DNA from: Cladosporium sp. IMV 00045
Lineage: Eukaryota; Ascomycota; Dothideomycetes; Cladosporiales; Cladosporiaceae
Assembly: GCA_001931905.2 (NCBI GenBank)
Contig: MSJI02000839.1
Location: 1-64,000, forward strand
Length of the DNA: 64,000 bases
Direction: 5' to 3'
Positions 45,365 to 56,415 of the stretch are shown here, piece after piece; within the stretch, counting starts at the first letter, position 1, and each line of letters starts with the position of its first letter. The notes beneath the pieces are model-generated. The model ran no database searches. It was given only the letters and a program-made list of their open reading frames with translations, and was not told where the DNA came from. The translations under genes were made by a program, and so were the position numbers.

Positions 45365-45916
45365 GAGAGGTGGGGTTTGGGATGAATTGGGATGAATTGT
45401 TTCTTGTTGGGTTTGGGATATGTTTACTCCGCCTGGGCTGGAAGCCTGGATGTGGATGGGCGATGGGCGTTGTTTTGTATAGGTACCTTATTTCGTTCTT
45501 TTTCGGGTTTCGTTTTTGGTACGGGTTCAGGGCAGGGCAGGACAAGCATATTGCCTAGGCCGACATTTCTCGTTTACTTGCCAGCATACTTTATGAATTG
45601 AGACTGGAAAGAGTTTCGCACTTTGATCTTTACTTGGAAGGGGCAGAAATGTTTCAATTCATCTTTCGTCTTTCGTCTATCGTTATTCGTCATAGTCATT
45701 GATTGGGGTCTCAAAGGGCATTCAAACATTCGAAACCAATTCTTCAAAACGCTGATTGCAAAATCTCGCTCTTTCTGCCGTGATCATCGTGAAACGCTCA
45801 GCAAGGTGCCTTTGCAAGCAAATATTTCGTCCGCGCCATTCCCATCCAATTGTTCCTAAAATCCGAAGAAAACAAATCCGCGAACACTCCCAATCAGTCC
45901 ATCCGACCCTCACCTT
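45365..45916. other. convergent intergenic region, no gene seen
   Basis: About 550 bases, T-rich in its first half. Holds the 3' ends of two convergent genes. Confidence 0.45.
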
Positions 45917-47263
45917 CTACTCCCTCCCTTCCTTCCCTTCCCGTCCCTCCAACCTCAACACCCCCACCGCCCTACCCACCCCCTCATCCAACCCCCCACA
46001 AACATCCCTCAGCACCCACACCCCAAAATCGCGACACGCATGCCTGACGGCGCCATCATTCGCGTCCCACGCCATAGCGACCAGCGCCAGAGCCTGCGCG
46101 GCAAACAAGCGTAGCAGGAGGGACGCTTGCGCGAAGAAGCGCGAGGAGAGCTTGTGTCGTGCGTCGAGGCTGTGGAGGGTTGTAAGGAGGGCGCGCAGGT
46201 GCGGGAGGAGCAGGGTTAGGAGGAGGAGGGTGTAGAACGTTAGGGCGCTGGTGGTGCGGTGAAGGAGGGTTTGGGGGGTTTGGGTGGGGTGGGGTTGGGG
46301 CTCGGGCTGGCGGTGCGTTGGAGTGTTGGTAGTTGTGGTGGTTGTCGTGAGTTGGTTCGCGGGTTGGGGCTGGGGAGGAGGATGTACGGATTGAGGGATC
46401 GCTTCGCGGAGCACAATGGTTTCTTCCTCGCTCAGGTCGGAGGGAAGGCCGCGGAGGATGTAACTTATGCCGTCGATGTAGAGGCGGCGGTTGAGTGGGT
46501 CGTTGGCTGTTGAGGGGTCTTTCATCGAGAGATTGAGGAGGGCGAGGCCGTGTTGGCCGCTTTTGTTGGTGCCGTTGGGATGTGAGTCTTGGTCTTGTAG
46601 TCTTGTGAATGCTTGGAAGAAAGGTGCCGGGGTTGCTGAGCCGGACGTTGAGGGACGGCTGCAGGGCGCGGAGGTGAAGATGTCAGGGAGGTCATCGTCG
46701 CTATCTGTTGCCTCATCTGACGAGGAGGCAGAAGAAGAGGGTCTGCTTCTGTAGGATGGTGGCGGGCTCTCTGAGCTGGTGCTCGCCGTGCTAGACGGGC
46801 TTCGGGATCGAATTGGAGTCTTTGGACCCGTGTAGATAGAGGCGCGGATGGACCGGAGTTTTGGGAGTCGGCGTTGAAGAATGCTTGGAAGAGTGGTGTA
46901 TAGCAGTGAGAGGACTGACTCGTCTGTATCTGAGTCGGACGTGCTGTAGCAATATGACTTGTTGAAGCCTGGCAGGCGGAATATGAGATTGTCCTCGCTG
47001 CTTGAGGCAAGGCTATTGCGTGAGAGATAGCCCGCCATTCCTGCTGTGGCGCTGCCGGATGCAGCCTGATTCTTCTTTCCTTGTGCAATCGGTAATTTTG
47101 TATGTTTCAGAACGCTTATTGATAGGACGAGAAGGGATAGCAGTGTACCTGCTGGCGTACCTGTATTTTCTGCTTGCTGGGGAGAAGATGTCGAGGAGGA
47201 AGATGTCGAGGAGGAAGATGGAGAAGAGGAAGAGGAATGTGAGAAGAGACAGATGTCGCACAT
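45917..47263 (-). CDS. Ser-rich protein with C-terminal membrane segments, unrecognised
   Basis: An open minus-strand frame of 448 codons. The first third is Ser-dominated, encoded by a repetitive GAGGAAGATGTC-type tract at 47180-47235. A conserved-looking central segment (LNRRLYIDGISYILRGLPSDLSEEETIVLREAIP) is followed by a Pro/Gln/Thr linker and two hydrophobic stretches (FYTLLLLTLLLPHLRALL and LLLRLFAAQALALVAMAW). A GTACAC-type donor and AAG acceptors around 47085-47160 suggest an unspliced intron early in the frame, so the true N-terminus may be shorter, or start at an internal ATG at 47038. Similar two-helix proteins with this ILRGLP motif occur in filamentous ascomycetes, but I cannot give a function. 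Confidence 0.6.
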   Translation of the reverse strand: MCDICLFSHSSSSSPSSSSTSSSSTSSPQQAENTGTPAGTLLSLLVLSISVLKHTKLPIAQGKKNQAASGSATAGMAGYLSRNSLASSSEDNLIFRLPGFNKSYCYSTSDSDTDESVLSLLYTTLPSILQRRLPKLRSIRASIYTGPKTPIRSRSPSSTASTSSESPPPSYRSRPSSSASSSDEATDSDDDLPDIFTSAPCSRPSTSGSATPAPFFQAFTRLQDQDSHPNGTNKSGQHGLALLNLSMKDPSTANDPLNRRLYIDGISYILRGLPSDLSEEETIVLREAIPQSVHPPPQPQPANQLTTTTTTTNTPTHRQPEPQPHPTQTPQTLLHRTTSALTFYTLLLLTLLLPHLRALLTTLHSLDARHKLSSRFFAQASLLLRLFAAQALALVAMAWDANDGAVRHACRDFGVWVLRDVCGGLDEGVGRAVGVLRLEGREGKEGRE

Positions 47264-47959
47264 GCATCCATACCTTAGCTAGTTGACACACATTCCGATG
47301 ACCAGGATGCATGCGCTCGCTTATCACCATTTGAGTTGCTCAACGAGCGTCTATGGGCCAGAGGCCGCACGCACGTTGCGAGGTGTTTGACAGCTCGCTG
47401 ACATGTGACAGAGCGCGCTTTGTTGAGCTGCACAAACCCTGGGATGCCGTCGGGTCTGCCCGCCTTGTGGCTGACACGTGAAAAAAAGTGCTTGTCTCCT
47501 GCGATGGAAACCTTCAATCTTCTGTGCGAATTGACCGAGGCTCTTATGTAATGAAAGGCTGATGGCCAAGTCGATGCGGCCATACACGTGGGATTGCTCG
47601 TGTGTTCCCGGGTGTTGTTGGAAGGCAGAAGTGCTTCTCAGGCAATGACTGCTTCCGTCTCAGCAGAGTCAGATGTTCGGATATTCGCAACGAACAGAAC
47701 CGGATAGCCGCCTCGTCTACCTGTAGCCGATATCAAGCATCTGCATGAATCGCGACAAGTGGGAAGTGAGTCGAGTCTGCCATATGAAAAGCATGTGATC
47801 CTCGACAGTCTGTCTAAGCCTTTGGAAGCAACGAAGAGATTGTCGCAAAGTAATCCGTCTCGAATAGTCTCCTGCTTTGTTAAGAGATGAGCTCATGGAT
47901 CTTTCATTCTCATTTTTGTAATGCATCATGGGGGATAGCGTGGGCATGGCCGAGTCAAA

Positions 47960-48003
47960 TCATCAGCCAGCCATCAGCCAGCCATCAGCCAGCCCTCAGC
48001 CAA
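47960..48003. repeat. 11-bp minisatellite, about four copies
   Basis: The unit CCATCAGCCAG is repeated head to tail about four times, the last copy being degenerate (CCCTCAGCCAA). The array is intergenic, with no obvious coding role. Confidence 0.85.
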
Positions 48004-48013
48004 CGGATCAAAC

Positions 48014-48340
48014 ATGCCTTCACGCTCCTTGGCGAGGTGGATCGCTTCGCGCCTGAAGACCTGCGTGTCCGACTTCATCTCATCATCTCTACTCTGCTCG
48101 CATGCTCACGACATGGATGTCTGTCCATCTTGTCGCGACATATATCTTGCCATCATCCCTCAACGCGGAGAGGCATATGTCTCTGATGACGAAGCCCTTG
48201 TGGCCGCTATCGGCAGCGCCTCTTTAGCGATGGGTGGCTTGATGGACGCGTCCGCATTTTTCGCGCCCGCTTCAGAGGGCAAAACCGGCAATGAAGACGA
48301 AGGTAGATTCTCATCTGGAGACATCAAAGATGCGACGTAG
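48014..48340 (+). CDS. possible small hypothetical protein
   Basis: A frame of 108 codons beginning MPSRSLARWIASRLK, with a central MDVCPSCRDIYLAI segment and an Ala/Gly-rich then acidic end. It lies alone in a long intergenic region just after a minisatellite. There is no signal peptide, domain or splice evidence; it may be chance. Confidence 0.2.
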   Translation: MPSRSLARWIASRLKTCVSDFISSSLLCSHAHDMDVCPSCRDIYLAIIPQRGEAYVSDDEALVAAIGSASLAMGGLMDASAFFAPASEGKTGNEDEGRFSSGDIKDAT

Positions 48341-49139
48341 CCATGCTTGCGTCAATGGTAGGAATCTCGACAATCGACATACATGTAGACCTCTGGTTGC
48401 GTGCTCGGCAGATGTTCAAATAATCCACTCCAAGCAACGAATATTGCTCTTCCTAGCTTTGATTGACCTCGTCCCACGAACATCACATACTGTATTCGAT
48501 ATGAGTACACGCGGCCATGGTATTGAGTTAACTTTCATCACCCCTAAGTACCGCTGACATAGCTTACACCTCATTGGAGCTTCCCATGTCCAGCCATGCT
48601 GCTGGCGTACGCACTTGCCGTATTGCCGACCTGATAATACCGCTCGTCATACAAATTATCTATCAATATAACGAGAAGTCGCGTCTTGCGAATGATGAAA
48701 TGCTCTCTCCGTTTGAACTTTCTGTCTTGCTAATCTCGATTTCCAATCTTCCTTCGAATATTCGCCCACAACAGTCCACTCAGTGGCTTTGATTTATCGC
48801 ACACCAACACTCTGAATCTGGCCTTGGGTGAGCCTTACGATCGTTACTTGGTCTCAAGACACCGCCTTAGATTCGAAAGTCATTCGGACTCTATCAGTGG
48901 AAGCCTGTGGACTGCCTCTATCCCTACACTGGGACTGACTCCTCTTCGAGCAAGCCGGCGCTCTTCCAGTCAGTGATTGTCGACTGATCGAGCGAGAGGA
49001 CTCCCTGACGAGTGCCCGCTCAGCGCTTGTATTCGCTGTCGCACTATATGCAATAATACCTGCCGACCGCCTATGTTCATCATTTCATACACGAGACGCT
49101 CTCCGCCTCCCGCCTTCCGGTGTGCGCGGCAACCACCTA

Positions 49140-51339
49140 ATGTTCATCGAGTTCTCTACCCTATGGCTTTTCACCCTCATTTTACACGCTGACGCCGCCC
49201 GCCTTGACGAACCCTCCTCAATCCCTGCATACAACCGATCCATCGACAATGGGACCTTCGGCTACTACCCCACCTGGTCTTTCAAGACCGAAGACGACAT
49301 TTTCGCGCCCCGAATCAACTGGCTACAGTGGGACCAGCAATGCAACGACGGTACATACTATTTTCTCACACCACGAGGATGGGGTATAGAACGTCCAGGT
49401 CCCATGATTCTGGATTGGAAAGGCGACTTGGTTTGGACTAAACACTTTGCGAACGAATGGGGTGGGCAGGCGTACGATTTCATGGTACAGCATTACCAAG
49501 GACAAGAATATTTGACTTTCTGGACGGGCGATGATCGCGTACGAGGACATGGGTCTGGGAGCTATATGATGGTGAGTGCTGCACGGTGTCGAATCATGAT
49601 ATTGGGCTGCCATGTCCTACAAGCGGCAGCTAGCGCAGGTGTACTGACAGCTGACTTAGCTCGACTCTTCCTACGAATTAATCCATAATGTGGATGCAGC
49701 GAACGGCATGAATGCCGACCTTCACGAATTCCTTCTGACACCAGATGGCACAGCGCTCATGACCGTGTACCAGAAGTACCAGTACGACATCTCTGACCGC
49801 CGGGTCTTCAACACAACGGATGATCCCAATGATGCGGATCCAAACTGGATATGGGACTGCTTGCTCCAGGAGATATCCGTGGACACCAGGAGCGTCATTT
49901 TCCAATGGCGTGCATCTGATCACATCGACATCAACGACACGTACCATATGATCGCGCGTGCAGGCAACCACGAGGACCCGTTCGATTGGTTCCACTTGAA
50001 CAGCATCCGGAAGGACGAGCTTGGAAACTACTTGATCTCCGCCCGGTACACCCACAGCGTCACCTACATAGACGGCAGAACGGGCGATGTGATCTGGGTT
50101 CTGGGCGGAAAGAGCAATATGTTCATGGATCTCAGCAATGGGTCTGCCATCAACTTCGCCTGGCAGCATGATGCGCAATTCGTGCCGCCTGAAGCTTTTC
50201 CTGAGCTGTATGAACCGCCGAGAGATCAACCGGGATACACTACAAGGTTGCTGTCTCTGTTCGACAACGCCGCAGAAGATCAGAACTACATGTATGGCGA
50301 AGATCTGTCCCGCGGTCTACTACTGGAGATCACCTTCCCGACTCCCGGATATCGCAAGTTTGGCAGTCGTGGAAGCAGTCGAGATATCTCCCACTTGCGA
50401 CACCTGGCCGACAAGTCCAATGCCCGAATCAGTAGTACTGCGAAACTGGCAAAGCCAGACCTACCGTATCCCAGCTACGAGCACAACGAACTTCAAGACG
50501 TCGAAATTAACCGCCTGAAGATTAGTCAAATCAACAGCTCCAACCCGACCCACACGGCAAGAGTGATCCAGATCTTCTCCAACCCATCTCACGTCCGCTC
50601 CTCCTCCCAAGGATCACTGCAACTCCTGCCCCCATCATTCAATCATTCCGACGCCCGAGTCTTCGTCGGCTACGGTCTAAACGCCGTCTTCACCGAATTC
50701 GACGCCAACGGCACAGCCCTCTGCGACGCGCACTTCGGATCCGTGACGTCCTGGGAGCGCGGCGACATCCAGAGTTACCGCGCTTACAAATTCCCATGGA
50801 TCGGAAGGCCCAATTACCAGCCGCGAATCGCCATGGACGAAACGAGAGAGAATGTATACGTTAGCTGGAACGGAGCAACCGAAGTGAAAACATGGCTACT
50901 GCAAGCAAGCGACGAGGCGAACGATGAAGAAGCCCACTCCACCAGCTGGCGAGAACTGCAACGCAAGCGAAAATCTTCTTTCGAAACCGAGTTCACCCTC
51001 CCCCAACCCCTCCTCCCAAAGGAAAGGTACATCCGCATCCTCGCCCTCTCATCCACCAACTCAACCCTAGAACACGGCATCACTCCCATCCTCGACCGCG
51101 CCGCCCCACGCGAAATCCCTGAACACGACGAAGACAAAGATCAAGTTCAACAAACCACCTCCGCAGAAACACACCTCTCCCCCTCCAAGATCGTACTCGC
51201 AGGCTTCCTCGCCGTAATGGCGGGTTTCACGCTCTTCGAGGCGTACAGGCGGTATTTGTGCTGGAAAATCGGGAGACCGGCGGTTGGGGCTGTGAGGTGG
51301 AGGAAGGTGGAGGGGTATAGGCTTTTGGGGGACAGTTGA
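49140..51339 (+). CDS. arylsulfotransferase-family (ASST-like) membrane-anchored protein
   Basis: Exons 49140-49571 and 49660-51339; intron 49572-49659 (GTGAGT, GCTGAC branch, TTAG); 703 aa. ATG at 49140 (MFIEFSTLWLFTLILHADAA) gives a signal peptide; upstream in-frame sequence begins with a non-ATG codon and is not used. The core fits the fungal arylsulfotransferase family with a beta-propeller fold: RPGPMILDWKGDLVWTK, DLHEFLLTPDGTALMTVYQK, WDCLLQEISVDTRSVIFQW, DWFHLNSIRKDELGNYLISA, RTGDVIWVLGGKSNMF and FAWQHDAQF. The His residues in HEF, HLNS and WQHDAQ are the conserved ones. Several N-glycosylation sequons are present, and a single membrane helix (IVLAGFLAVMAGFTLFEAY) lies near the C-terminus. 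Sulfotransfer is assumed from the bacterial family; it is unproven for fungal members. Confidence 0.87.
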
Positions 51340-52103
51340 ATTCCTTTTGTTTGGGGGTTTAGCGCTTTTTTGGGATGTGAATTGTTGGCGTTCAGGTCTT
51401 CTTATTGACCATACAAGTTTGGGTTGTAGGTGATGGAGGGTGGTTTCATCGTATTTGTTGCAAGGTTGCTTTGGGTCGTATATCAGGACTCCGCTTTTGT
51501 GTTATCAAGACGATTTTCAAGTACCGAAGGCAATTCATTGCTGACGAGGGCACACGGCATAGTCTTTGAGACCCACGTATATCACATATGGGCTACTTCG
51601 TAGTCATCCTAGTACGATGTTTCGAAAGTGTTGGACGGTAAGAAAGGATTCAGAAAGTGGGAGTTTCAAGAGATACCACGAAAATGAAGTCTCAGTGAGA
51701 AATAACATGGCACATGAGTGCGGCGCGTTGTAACAAGATGCTCATGATCTCGATCGTTTGCCAAACAACATCAGTTCGAGGTCCAAACAAAAATAAGGAA
51801 GTGAAGTCGAGTTAAACACTCACGAGTCGCCTGATATTCTAGGCGCCTGAGCGACGGCTTGTGCCGAGGGAGCCTGACGTGGGACACCCCCGGGCCGGAC
51901 AAGACAGCGGGCGAATAATTCCCACGACATCTGCTAACCACAGTCAGGCTACACCTCCAACTTTTTGGGACAGAGCACCCCTCATTGGAGTTGATATTCA
52001 AGAGCCTTCTGGACCTGGCGTTGCGACAGACCAACTATACACTCACGCCTGTGTCAATCCTTTGTCAAGTTACAAGCGCAAAAGCGCTTTCTAAGTATTC
52101 AAG
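51340..52103. other. intergenic, no gene seen
   Basis: About 760 bases between two plus-strand genes. Only short frames. Confidence 0.45.
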
Positions 52104-53814
52104 ATGCAGGCCCCAGTCATGTTCGTCAGTAAGTGTTTGACCTACACCTTGAATCAGGCAATACAACAATATGCTGACTACCTAACCAGACACCGGCAAC
52201 GGTGAGCGCCAAACCGGCCGCCAAGCCCAAATGTCCAACATCACCGCCGCAAAGACCGTAGCAGACATCATCCGATCATGCTTGGGCCCCAAGGCCATGC
52301 TGAAGATGCTTCTGGACCCCATGGGCGGCATCGTCCTCACAAACGACGGCCACGCCATCCTGAGAGAAATCGAGGTTGCGCACCCGGCGGCGAAGAGCAT
52401 GATTGAGCTGGCAAGGACGCAGGACGAGGAGGTCGGAGACGGCACCACCACGGTCATCATTCTGGCGGGAGAGATGCTCGCGCTTTCGTTACCACAACTC
52501 GACCGTCACATCCACCCCGTCGTTATCATCCAAGCCTACAAGAGAGCCCTCAGCGACGCGCTCGCCGTCATTGAGGAGGTTTCAATCCCCGTGGACATCG
52601 ACAACACCGACCAGATGAGGCAGCTGATTGGCTCTTCCATCGGCACCAAATTCACTTCGAGGTGGATGGACCTGATGTGCGACCTGGCTCTCAAGGCTGT
52701 GCGCACGGTGAGCCACCACGCCGGTGGTGGCAAGCAGGAGGTGGACATCAAGCGCTACGCACGTGTGGAGAAGGTTCCCGGCGGCGAGATCGAGGACTCG
52801 TGCGTGCTGGACGGTGTTATGCTGAACAAGGACATCACACACCCCAAGATGCGCAGACGGATAGAGAACCCCCGCATTGTGCTGCTCGACTGCACATTGG
52901 AGTACAAGAAGGGCGAGTCGCAAACGAACATTGAGATCACCAAGGAGGAGGACTGGAACCGCGTGCTGCAGATTGAGGAGGAGCAGGTCAAGGCCATGTG
53001 CGATGCCATCATCGCCGTCAAGCCTGATCTTGTCATCACCGAGAAGGGTGTTTCCGACCTTGCCCAGCACTTCCTTGTCAAGCACAACATCACCGCCCTC
53101 CGCCGCGTAAGAAAGACGGACAACAACCGCATTGCCCGTGCCACTGGCGCTACTATCGTGAACTCTGTCTACGACCTGACCGAGCGCGATGTCGGCACCC
53201 ACTGCGGTCTCTTCGAGATCTCTAAGATTGGCGACGAGTACTTCACTTTCCTCACCCAGTGCAAGGACCCCAAGGCCTGCACGATCCTCCTCCGCGGTCC
53301 CTCAAAAGACATCCTCAACGAGATCGACCGCAACCTGGCGGATGCCATGGCTGTGGCCAGAAACGTCATCTTCCACCCCTTCCTCAGCCCCGGTGGTGGC
53401 GCCTCAGAGATGGCCGTCTCCGTCCGTCTGTCGCAGAAGGCCAAGGCGGTCGAGGGTGTTGCACAGTGGCCCTACCGCGCCGTCGCCGAGGCGATGGAGG
53501 TCATCCCCCGTACTCTCATCCAGAACGCCGGTTCCTCGCCCATCCGCGTTCTCACTCAGCTCCGCGCAAAGCACGCCGAGGACGCCAACAAGACCGGCGC
53601 CCAAGGCGGCGGCACCTGGGGTATCGACGGTGAGGCCGGTAAGGTGGTTGACATGAAGGAGTTCGGCGTGTGGGAGCCTCAGGCCGTGAAGTTGCAGAGC
53701 ATCAAGACGGCCGTTGAGAGCGCATGCTTGCTCCTCAGAGTCGATGACATCGTCGGCGCCAAGGCCGCGAAGCAGGGCGGCATGGGCACCGGCGGTGGCG
53801 CGGAGGAGGATTAG
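52104..53814 (+). CDS. CCT3: T-complex protein 1 subunit gamma (CCT3)
   Basis: A 25-base exon (52104-52128, MQAPVMFV) joins 52190-53814 across intron 52129-52189 (GTAAGT, GCTGAC, ACCAG); 549 aa, the normal CCT3 length. It is one of eight subunits of the cytosolic chaperonin that folds actin, tubulin and other proteins using ATP. Group II chaperonin motifs: TVADIIRSCLGPKAMLKMLL, the nucleotide-binding segments VLTNDGHAILREI and EEVGDGTTTVI, then VITEKGVSDLAQHFL and the ATPase-domain SPGGGASEMAVS. The gamma identity rests on GERQTGRQAQMSNITAAKTV at the start and KTDNNRIARATGA. The C-terminus ends in a Gly-rich GGMGTGGGAEED tail. Strong C-ending codon bias fits high expression. Intact. Confidence 0.95.
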
Positions 53815-54759
53815 ATGTCACGAACGTACTAGAATTAAAGAAAAAGGGCTGTATGAAACGCGAATATGTGATACCCTTACCTCCCTCTACCTCCCAGCGG
53901 TTTGCGCGTCGTCCAGGTAATATGTGTGGTTTGACCAAGGTGATCAGACACTGCGCCGCTGGGTGTCCACGCACATTCCCATGTATTAAAGGTGTGGTTG
54001 CGGTGGTCGAGCGTTGAGTCCGAAACACATCCTGTTTCCACGCTTTCCCTCCGCAACGGAGAAGGGATCTCAGGGCAGCATGGACATGGAGAAAGAGCAT
54101 TTTGACTGCACATTTCGCCCAATCGTGAAGCCGTCGACCGTCCGCGATCCGCTCCGCATGGTGTCGCACGCGACCAATTGAGCATCTGTCGCCTATCAGG
54201 TCCGAAGTTGCTGTGGCTTCCTCAACTTCAACGCTGCCTCGACCCCAGACCGCCTATAATACCACGTCGTTATAGCTGCCCCATCCGGCCTAGCACGGCG
54301 CCGGATCTCCTTCGCCATGTATGTCTCAGACGCGTGAACGTCTAGCAGTCCCTCCCTCTCCCCTCCATCCACCAAATGGCTGGGCTTCACGACAACGGGG
54401 AGCATGCAAGACCACTCTCGAGCTCCACCGCGTCGCGCAAGCGGTGAGTGGCGGCCCGTGGTGGGTGGGTGGGAGACGGCTGGTATATGCCCACAGTTAT
54501 CCATGTGTGCTGAAGGTAAAACGGGCGAGGCAGGGAACACGCAAAGCAGTGATAGTGCCCGTTCCTCTCCCTACCTGCTACTCCTTATAAGCGTTGCGGT
54601 GCACCCAGGGCTGGCCGGCAAATGGCGTCTTTCAACTTCGACATCTACTCCAAGAGTTCCTACTTTGAAGCCTACAACAATCACTCTTTGAAAGAGCATC
54701 TCAACCGCGCCAAACGTGCCCTCTCCGACTTCCTCTCAACCCTCCGCATCACCAACGCA
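53815..54759. other. intergenic, no gene seen apart from a possible upstream start
   Basis: No supportable gene. A frame in phase with the next gene opens at an ATG at 54622 and would add 46 residues before the signal peptide; the internal start is preferred. Confidence 0.45.
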
Positions 54760-55427
54760 ATGCACGCCACTTTCATCCTCGGCACCGTCCTCGCGGCCGC
54801 CACCGCTGCCATCGCCTACCCTCGTGCCTCTCAACGCCCTCTCGCCGCCACAGACAACCCCCAGGAGACGTGGGACTCATCCTTCTCCGACGCGTGCACA
54901 AAGGAGGGTTTCTTCCGCTCGCCCAAATCATGCCAGCAATTCCACCGCTGTGCCCGCGGCGTCCCCGGCAGCTCCGAGCTCGTCCGTTACCAGTTCGAGT
55001 GTCCCGCCGACCAAATATACTGCCCTAGCCAGATCGCCTGCGTGCACCCTTGGGCGTGTGCGGAGCCTTGTCGGGAGCCTGAGGAGCAAATCAGGGGTGC
55101 CAACAGGCCGACGTCGACGGGTAGGAAGTCGGGCAAGGCGTGCAAGCCTTTCGTCTGCGAGAGGCCGGGTACTTTCGCAGACCCTCTGAACTGCAACAGG
55201 TGAGTTGATCTTGCTACCTTATCCATTGATCGATTGATGAAAGAGAAACTAACGAAGCAACCAATAGATTCCAAGAGTGCGAGAGCATCTTCGTCGACGG
55301 CGACATCAAGCTGCTGCAGACACACGGCGACTGCCCCGCGGGCGAGATCTTCTGCTCCATCGTCGGCGCTTGCGGAAAGGAAGAGGCTTGCCCTCAGAAG
55401 TGCGACAGGACTTGCACGATCGTGTAG
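54760..55427 (+). CDS. secreted chitin-binding protein with two CBM14-like modules
   Basis: Exons 54760-55199 and 55268-55427; intron 55200-55267 (GTGAGT...AATAG); 199 aa. The start MHATFILGTVLAAATAAIAY is a good signal peptide; an in-frame ATG at 54622 would place it internally. Module 1 (about residues 46-100) has the peritrophin-A/CBM14 six-cysteine pattern: C, then FFRSPKSCQQFHRCARG, FECPADQIYCPS and CVHPWAC, with the usual aromatic residues. A Gly/Arg/Ser-rich linker leads to module 2 (about 127-190): CERPGTFADPLNCNRFQECE, then CPAGEIFC and the terminal Cys cluster. CBM14 binds chitin; in Dothideomycetes the Avr4 family of secreted CBM14 proteins shields hyphal chitin from plant chitinases. 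Length and two modules differ from single-module Avr4. A role in wall protection is inference. Confidence 0.82.
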
Positions 55428-56415
55428 AGCAAATGGGTCTCACACGGCATGAACAAACGATAAAACGAAACGCGCTAGAACTTCTCTTCTTGAACGGGTT
55501 CATCAGAGAAGCAAACGCTTCTGAATGATTGAACTCGAAGATACATTTTTTTGGGATGGCTTGACATTAAACTCATGGATGGAAAATGGCCTTGGACGAT
55601 CTCATACTACAGGCCGCGGGAAGGCTTTTCCCTGCTCACGGGGTTGGCAAACGCAAACGAATTGTGCATCGGAAGAAGGCTGGGTTCTTCTTTCGGCCGG
55701 TGCTAGATTTAACGATTGAAATGTATGAAATGTATATGGCGGCTTTCGCCTGTTGATATCTTGTCTTGTTTTCTCCTGTCGTTTTTCATTGTCTTCCGTT
55801 CCTTTCCAAGTATGCCTTTCGCGATGCCGACTAATATAGTGCACGGCAGTGTCCTCAAATAAAACGATACTGAAAAAATGAATGGTTTATCTACTATTGA
55901 GCAAACAGTCTATCATCTTCCACACATGTCTTACATAAGGTCAGGTTACACAAGACCGTCATATATCATATCCAAATTTGGCTTCGATGGCTTCATTCGC
56001 AGCAGCCAACCAGCAGCAAGAGACGGCAATCCCAGACTCGCTCACAGAAACGCCACCCCGCTACAGCCAACGAGCAGCGGAGGGGGCATCCTTGGACTTC
56101 GCTTAACGCACCGCGGCGCCTCGCACAAGACCACCCACCCATCTCCAAGGGACCGCGGGCACCACACCCACCTTGCCTCCTCCATACCTCAGTCCTTACT
56201 TCATCCTCTCACCTACCGGGAATTCCATGTCGACACATCCCAAGCACCACCGCGCCGCCGCGACTTTGCGCGCGAGGGTATGACCCGCCAGAGAAGAGAG
56301 ATGCGCTTGTCGCTAGGAAGTCAACAACAACAACGATAGTCTCAACGCCACCACCAGCCCAGCAACACCAGCGCATAGTCCGCATCCCTTGCGGCGCGCT
56401 CACCAAACTGCACAC
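55428..56415. other. intergenic, no gene seen
   Basis: About 990 bases between plus-strand genes. The last 250 are C/CA-rich leader sequence for the BTB gene. Confidence 0.45.

Larger units (their letters stand above)
47264..49139. other. 1.9-kb divergent region with a short tandem repeat
   Basis: Mostly without supportable genes. One frame of 108 codons (48014-48340), containing an internal VCPSCRD and an acidic C-terminus, might be a small gene but has no independent support. A minisatellite lies near 47960-48003. Confidence 0.45.

Noticed and set aside
52582..53202. 206-codon minus-strand frame
   Set aside because: Antisense to the CCT3 gene, which is unmistakable.
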